Shown here: piece by piece, positions 7,590-9,709 of the stretch
Layout of the letters: each line of letters opens with the position of its first letter
Position numbering within the stretch: the first letter of the stretch is position 1
From: Verrucomicrobiales bacterium
GTDB taxonomy: Bacteria > Verrucomicrobiota > Verrucomicrobiia > Limisphaerales > SXQI01
DNA length: 9,709 nucleotides
NCBI GenBank assembly: GCA_005793025.1
Contig: SXQI01000068.1
Coordinates: 1-9,709, forward strand
Direction of reading: 5' to 3'
Made by a program: the position numbers and the translations under genes
Notes under the pieces: generated by a model
The model's database searches: none
The model's input: only the letters and a program-made list of their open reading frames with translations
Told to the model about the DNA's origin: nothing

Positions 7590-8249
7590 ATGCTTCCTAT
7601 TGTCATCGCTATCGACGGCACGAGTGCCTCCGGCAAAAGCACCAACGCGAAACTGATCTCCAAATCACTGGGATTCACCTACGTCGATACGGGTGCCATG
7701 TATCGCACCCTTGCATGGTTCTGCATCACACAAAAAATCGACGTTAATGACCCAAAAAAAGTTGCCGCAGCCTGTGCAAAATGGAAAACCACTCTGGAAT
7801 GTGTAGAAGCCCAAACAAGGCTCCTCGTTAACGGCTACTATCCCGCCAAAGAAATCCGTTCAGCAGAAACCTCCGCTGCGGTTGCTCACGTTGCTGCCGT
7901 CCCCAAAGTTCGGGATTGGATGAAAAAACTGCAGCGATCCTGCACAAAATTCGGAAACTTGGTGATGGAAGGTCGAGATATCGGATCCGTCGTCTTCCCC
8001 GACACAGACTTCAAATTCTACCTCGACGCAACCCTTGACGAACGAAAACGCCGCCGATCTGCTGAGGGCGTAGAAGAAGATTTAGCCGGAAGAGATCAGC
8101 GTGACTCCCAACGAGCCACTGCCCCCCTCATGATCCCCTTGGGAGCCATCGTCATCAACAACTCCGGTCTTACTGCAGAAGAAACCTCACAACAAATCGT
8201 GGCGCACATTAAACAACGCCTCAGCCAATCCACTGCCGGTTCCGCATAA
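7590..8249 (+). CDS. cmk: Cytidylate kinase Cmk
   Basis: Cmk phosphorylates CMP and dCMP with ATP in the cytoplasm, supplying pyrimidine nucleotides and recycling CMP from phospholipid synthesis. The P-loop GTSASGKST (10-18) is followed by YVDTGAMYRT (31-40), the standard nucleotide-monophosphate site. VMEGRDIGSVVFPD (125-138) and the lid region DLAGRDQRDSQRATAPL (164-180) follow, both typical of bacterial CMP kinases. At 219 residues it is of ordinary size. It starts at an ATG 33 bases after aroA and is followed 18 bases later by plsC. The aroA-cmk and cmk-plsC adjacencies recur in several phyla and support the call. No Shine-Dalgarno is visible in the pyrimidine-rich gap. Confidence 0.94.
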   Translation: MLPIVIAIDGTSASGKSTNAKLISKSLGFTYVDTGAMYRTLAWFCITQKIDVNDPKKVAAACAKWKTTLECVEAQTRLLVNGYYPAKEIRSAETSAAVAHVAAVPKVRDWMKKLQRSCTKFGNLVMEGRDIGSVVFPDTDFKFYLDATLDERKRRRSAEGVEEDLAGRDQRDSQRATAPLMIPLGAIVINNSGLTAEETSQQIVAHIKQRLSQSTAGSA

Positions 8250-8267
8250 CCGTAATTCGGTAACCCC

Positions 8268-8900
8268 ATGAACCTGAGTTACTGCATCGGTTGGACAGTG
8301 TTCCGCTTTATTTACCGCTTTTATTTTCGATGGAAGGTGATCGATCCTCATCATGTTCCATTCGAGGGCCCAGCAATCCTTGCCTCGAACCATGCCAGTT
8401 TCATCGACCCTCCCTTGATCGGTTCCGGCCTGCATCGTTCCATGAATTATTTGGCCCGAGAATCCCTATTTCGATTCCCCGTGATCGGATGGATCCTTCA
8501 CTCATGGAATGCGGTCCCCGTCGATCGCGATGGCGGAGGTGCCAAAGGCCTGCGCATCATCCTAGATCGCCTCCTATCAGGCAGTGCGATCATCCTTTTT
8601 CCCGAAGGCACCCGATCCCCCAACGGTGAGCTACAACCAGCACGCTCAGGGATCGGTCTCATCGTCATCAAATCTGAGGCACCCGTAATCCCCGTTCGCG
8701 TCTTCGGAACCTTCACCGCCTACGGCCGCCAACATGCCTTTCCCAGACCCTATCCCATTGCCGTTCGGTACGGTCACCCCATCGATTTCAGCATCCTTCG
8801 CAACGAGGCGAAAACTTGCACCAAACCTCGGTTAAAACAGATCTACCAAGAAGTCTCTGACCAAATCATGGCAGAGATAGGAAAACTAACCCTCGAATAG
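8268..8900 (+). CDS. plsC: 1-acyl-sn-glycerol-3-phosphate acyltransferase PlsC
   Basis: PlsC acylates lysophosphatidic acid to phosphatidic acid at the inner face of the membrane. Of its 210 residues, the acyltransferase blocks appear in order: NHASFID (41-47, the NHxxxxD catalytic pair), RDGGGAKGL (87-95), FPEGTRSPNG (111-120, glycerophosphate binding) and VIPVRVFGT (140-148). The aromatic N-terminus (about 5-24) is likely the membrane-associating part. It ends the plus-strand block and follows cmk by 18 bases, a common pairing that may link CMP recycling with phospholipid supply. The ATG at 8268 has only a weak GG upstream. Family members also acylate other acceptors such as lyso-ornithine lipid, but the context favours PlsC. 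Confidence 0.92.
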   Translation: MNLSYCIGWTVFRFIYRFYFRWKVIDPHHVPFEGPAILASNHASFIDPPLIGSGLHRSMNYLARESLFRFPVIGWILHSWNAVPVDRDGGGAKGLRIILDRLLSGSAIILFPEGTRSPNGELQPARSGIGLIVIKSEAPVIPVRVFGTFTAYGRQHAFPRPYPIAVRYGHPIDFSILRNEAKTCTKPRLKQIYQEVSDQIMAEIGKLTLE

Positions 8901-8933
8901 CTAAGGCGAATCGAATTCAAGAATAGGCTTCCG

Positions 8934-9299
8934 TCAGGAAGAAGACTTCTTCGGGGATTCGATCATCTCCCAAAACTTAGGATTCCCCTGCAACGCCTCA
9001 TCCTCCCCCAAAGGCAAGCTAGACCGAAACAAAAAATCCTTCAGGGAATTCTTGCTAAGAATTCTATGAACAACGACACCGAGGTCGTGACGTTCAAAAT
9101 ACACCCTGTAATCTCCTAAACGAAACCGCTGCAAGGTTCGTCCAGCTCTCTCCAAACGACCAAATCGCTCAGTCTCCGCATGGAGCAACTCGTGAGGCAA
9201 CCCACGAAACTCTCCCAGAATAAAAAGCTGTAACTCCTTTGGTATTTTTGCCAACTCCCCCGCGCTCGTCGGATTGAAAATAATTTGGAAAAGACTCAT
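8934..9299 (-). CDS. Orphan RelE/ParE-superfamily protein
   Basis: This small basic protein of 121 residues looks like the RelE/ParE toxin fold. It has an N-terminal strand (FQIIFNPTSAGEL), a helix (about 16-33), then RLERAGRTLQRFRLGDYRVYF (48-68) and GVVVHRILSKNSLKDFLF (74-91), the usual three central strands. R65 of GDYR and R79 of HRI fall where catalytic arginines of RelE lie. No tyrosine appears at the place of RelE Tyr87; the stretch is KNSLKDF. A proline-rich tail, LPLGEDEALQGNPKFWEMI (95-113), is not part of the classical toxin. No antitoxin gene adjoins it. It starts 51 bases after a tRNA-Glu gene on the same strand and ends 33 bases from convergent plsC. Whether it cleaves mRNA or has become a housekeeping RNA-binding protein is open. 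Confidence 0.75.
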   Translation of the reverse strand: MSLFQIIFNPTSAGELAKIPKELQLFILGEFRGLPHELLHAETERFGRLERAGRTLQRFRLGDYRVYFERHDLGVVVHRILSKNSLKDFLFRSSLPLGEDEALQGNPKFWEMIESPKKSSS

Positions 9300-9350
9300 A
9301 ACCGAACTATGAAGGAATTTCTAAAAATGAAAATCAACGAATCAACAGAT

Positions 9351-9425
9351 TGGTAGCGCGTACGGGAATCGCACCCGTCTTTCAGCCTTGAGAGGGCCGT
9401 GTCCTAACTGATAGACGAACGCGCC
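9351..9425 (-). tRNA. tRNA-Glu (anticodon CUC), non-canonical elbow
   Basis: It is 75 bases long and folds as a full cloverleaf with an encoded CCA end (9351-9353). The acceptor stem is GGCGCGT with ACGCGCT, including a G1-U72 wobble. The D-stem is GTCT/GGAC, the anticodon stem CGGCC/GGCTG with loop CTCTCAA, and the T-stem ACGGG/CCCGT with loop TGCGATT. Anticodon CUC (9390-9392) reads GAG, so it carries glutamate, and the D-arm matches other glutamate tRNAs. Two near-universal residues differ: A instead of G18 (9409) and G instead of U55 (9372), the pair that locks the D- and T-loops together. All stems are intact, so it is more likely a functional variant than a pseudogene. Confidence 0.93.
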
Positions 9426-9442
9426 GTCCTATCGAGCCACGA

Positions 9443-9470
9443 AGGATAGGAGAGATTCTTCGAAAGTCAA
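9443..9470 (-). promoter_or_regulatory. Sigma-70-type promoter of tRNA-Glu
   Basis: Reading the minus strand, TTGACT (9465-9470) and TATCCT (9443-9448) are 16 bases apart. Initiation would fall near 9436, about 11 bases before the mature tRNA 5' end. A 7-bp inverted repeat, TCCTATC (9427-9433) and GATAGGA (9445-9451), overlaps the -10 box, so it would act on DNA rather than in the transcript. The RelE-like gene downstream is likely read from here too. Confidence 0.6.
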
Positions 9471-9490
9471 CCGCGCAAGTGTTTGGGTAC

Positions 9491-9519
9491 AAGAAAAAAG
9501 CCGTCCCGAAGGACGGCTT
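9491..9519 (-). terminator. Intrinsic terminator of the PEP-CTERM gene
   Basis: On the minus strand, a 9-bp perfect stem, AAGCCGTCC and GGACGGCTT (9498-9519), closes a TTCG loop. The stable C(UUCG)G tetraloop is followed by a T-run (TTTTCTTG). It begins 24 bases after the stop of the PEP-CTERM gene and separates it from the tRNA promoter. Confidence 0.9.
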
Positions 9520-9543
9520 GATGAGAACACACTAACTTCTAAA

Positions 9544-9709
9544 TTACTTCCGGCGGCGGATCAACAACGCCGCACCACCAAGACCGAGCAACGCAATCGT
9601 CGCTGGCTCTGGAACTGGGGTCAGCGTCACCGAGAACGCTTGCATTCCAACCAAGTTGGATCCGGGGAGCAAACCTCCACCAACGTTCACTGTGAAGTCT
9701 GCAGATTGA
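9544..9709 (-). CDS. PEP-CTERM sorting domain protein, C-terminal part
   Basis: Only the last 55 codons lie in the window; the gene continues past the right edge. The end is a textbook PEP-CTERM signal: VPEPAT, a hydrophobic stretch ALLGLGGAALLI, then RRRK and the stop. Proteins with this tail are exported and processed by an exosortase, usually in bacteria that make extracellular polysaccharide. The preceding segment is rich in glycine, valine and serine (VNVGGGLLPGSN), typical of the poorly conserved secreted domains of this group. The function of the mature protein cannot be told from this fragment. The terminator just after the stop shows that transcription ends here. Confidence 0.9.
   Translation of the reverse strand, partial: QSADFTVNVGGGLLPGSNLVGMQAFSVTLTPVPEPATIALLGLGGAALLIRRRK

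Noticed and set aside
8928..8941. Stem CTTCC/GGAAG with GTCA loop as a terminator for plsC.
   Set aside because: Only 5 bp, with no U-tract after it on either strand.
8938..8952. A 15-base palindrome, GAAGAAGACTTCTTC, between plsC and the RelE-like gene, considered as a bidirectional terminator.
   Set aside because: It lies inside the last codons of the RelE-like gene (lysine and serine repeats), has almost no loop, and no T-run follows on either strand.
9427..9451. Inverted repeat TCCTATC/GATAGGA as a tRNA leader hairpin.
   Set aside because: It overlaps the -10 box of the tRNA promoter, so most of it would not be transcribed.

Overview
The window looks like chromosomal DNA from a Verrucomicrobiota-type bacterium, probably near Opitutae. 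This rests on a PEP-CTERM anchor at the right edge, a RelE-like protein of a type I associate with that phylum, weak Shine-Dalgarno signals, and the order amidohydrolase-tyrA-aroA-cmk-plsC. It is inferred from gene content and recall, not from a database search. There are no insertion sequences, phage genes or CRISPR arrays.

Left part (43-1933, minus strand): an ABC exporter pair of the MacB/DevCA type, with the FtsX-like permease first and the ATPase after it, overlapping at the junction. A membrane-fusion partner, if present, lies beyond the left edge. A 203-base divergent gap (1934-2136) follows.

Middle (2137-3982, plus strand): modA and modB, encoding the periplasmic binding protein and membrane subunit of a molybdate importer, with no modC ATPase. 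A short ribosome hibernation factor (hpf) follows.

Central block (4068-8900, plus strand): a metal-dependent amidohydrolase/deaminase, then tyrA (tyrosine branch), aroA (EPSP synthase, shikimate pathway), cmk (CMP kinase) and plsC (lysophosphatidate acyltransferase). These are tightly spaced and probably largely co-transcribed. The amidohydrolase may be the aminodeoxyfutalosine deaminase of the futalosine menaquinone pathway, which also starts from chorismate.

Right part (8934-9709, minus strand): a solitary RelE/ParE-fold protein lies just downstream of a tRNA-Glu(CUC) gene that has its own promoter. The window ends with an intrinsic terminator and the C-terminus of a PEP-CTERM protein.

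Most of the window is ordinary core metabolism. The points most worth a second look are the tRNA-Glu, which has lost both residues of the G18-U55 elbow pair and shares a likely transcript with an orphan RelE-fold protein; a recurring -10-like box 6-7 bases before start codons, suggesting leaderless mRNAs; the missing modC; and unusual active-site residues in AroA. The plus strand is rich in C over G whichever way the genes run, which fits a replication-strand signature.
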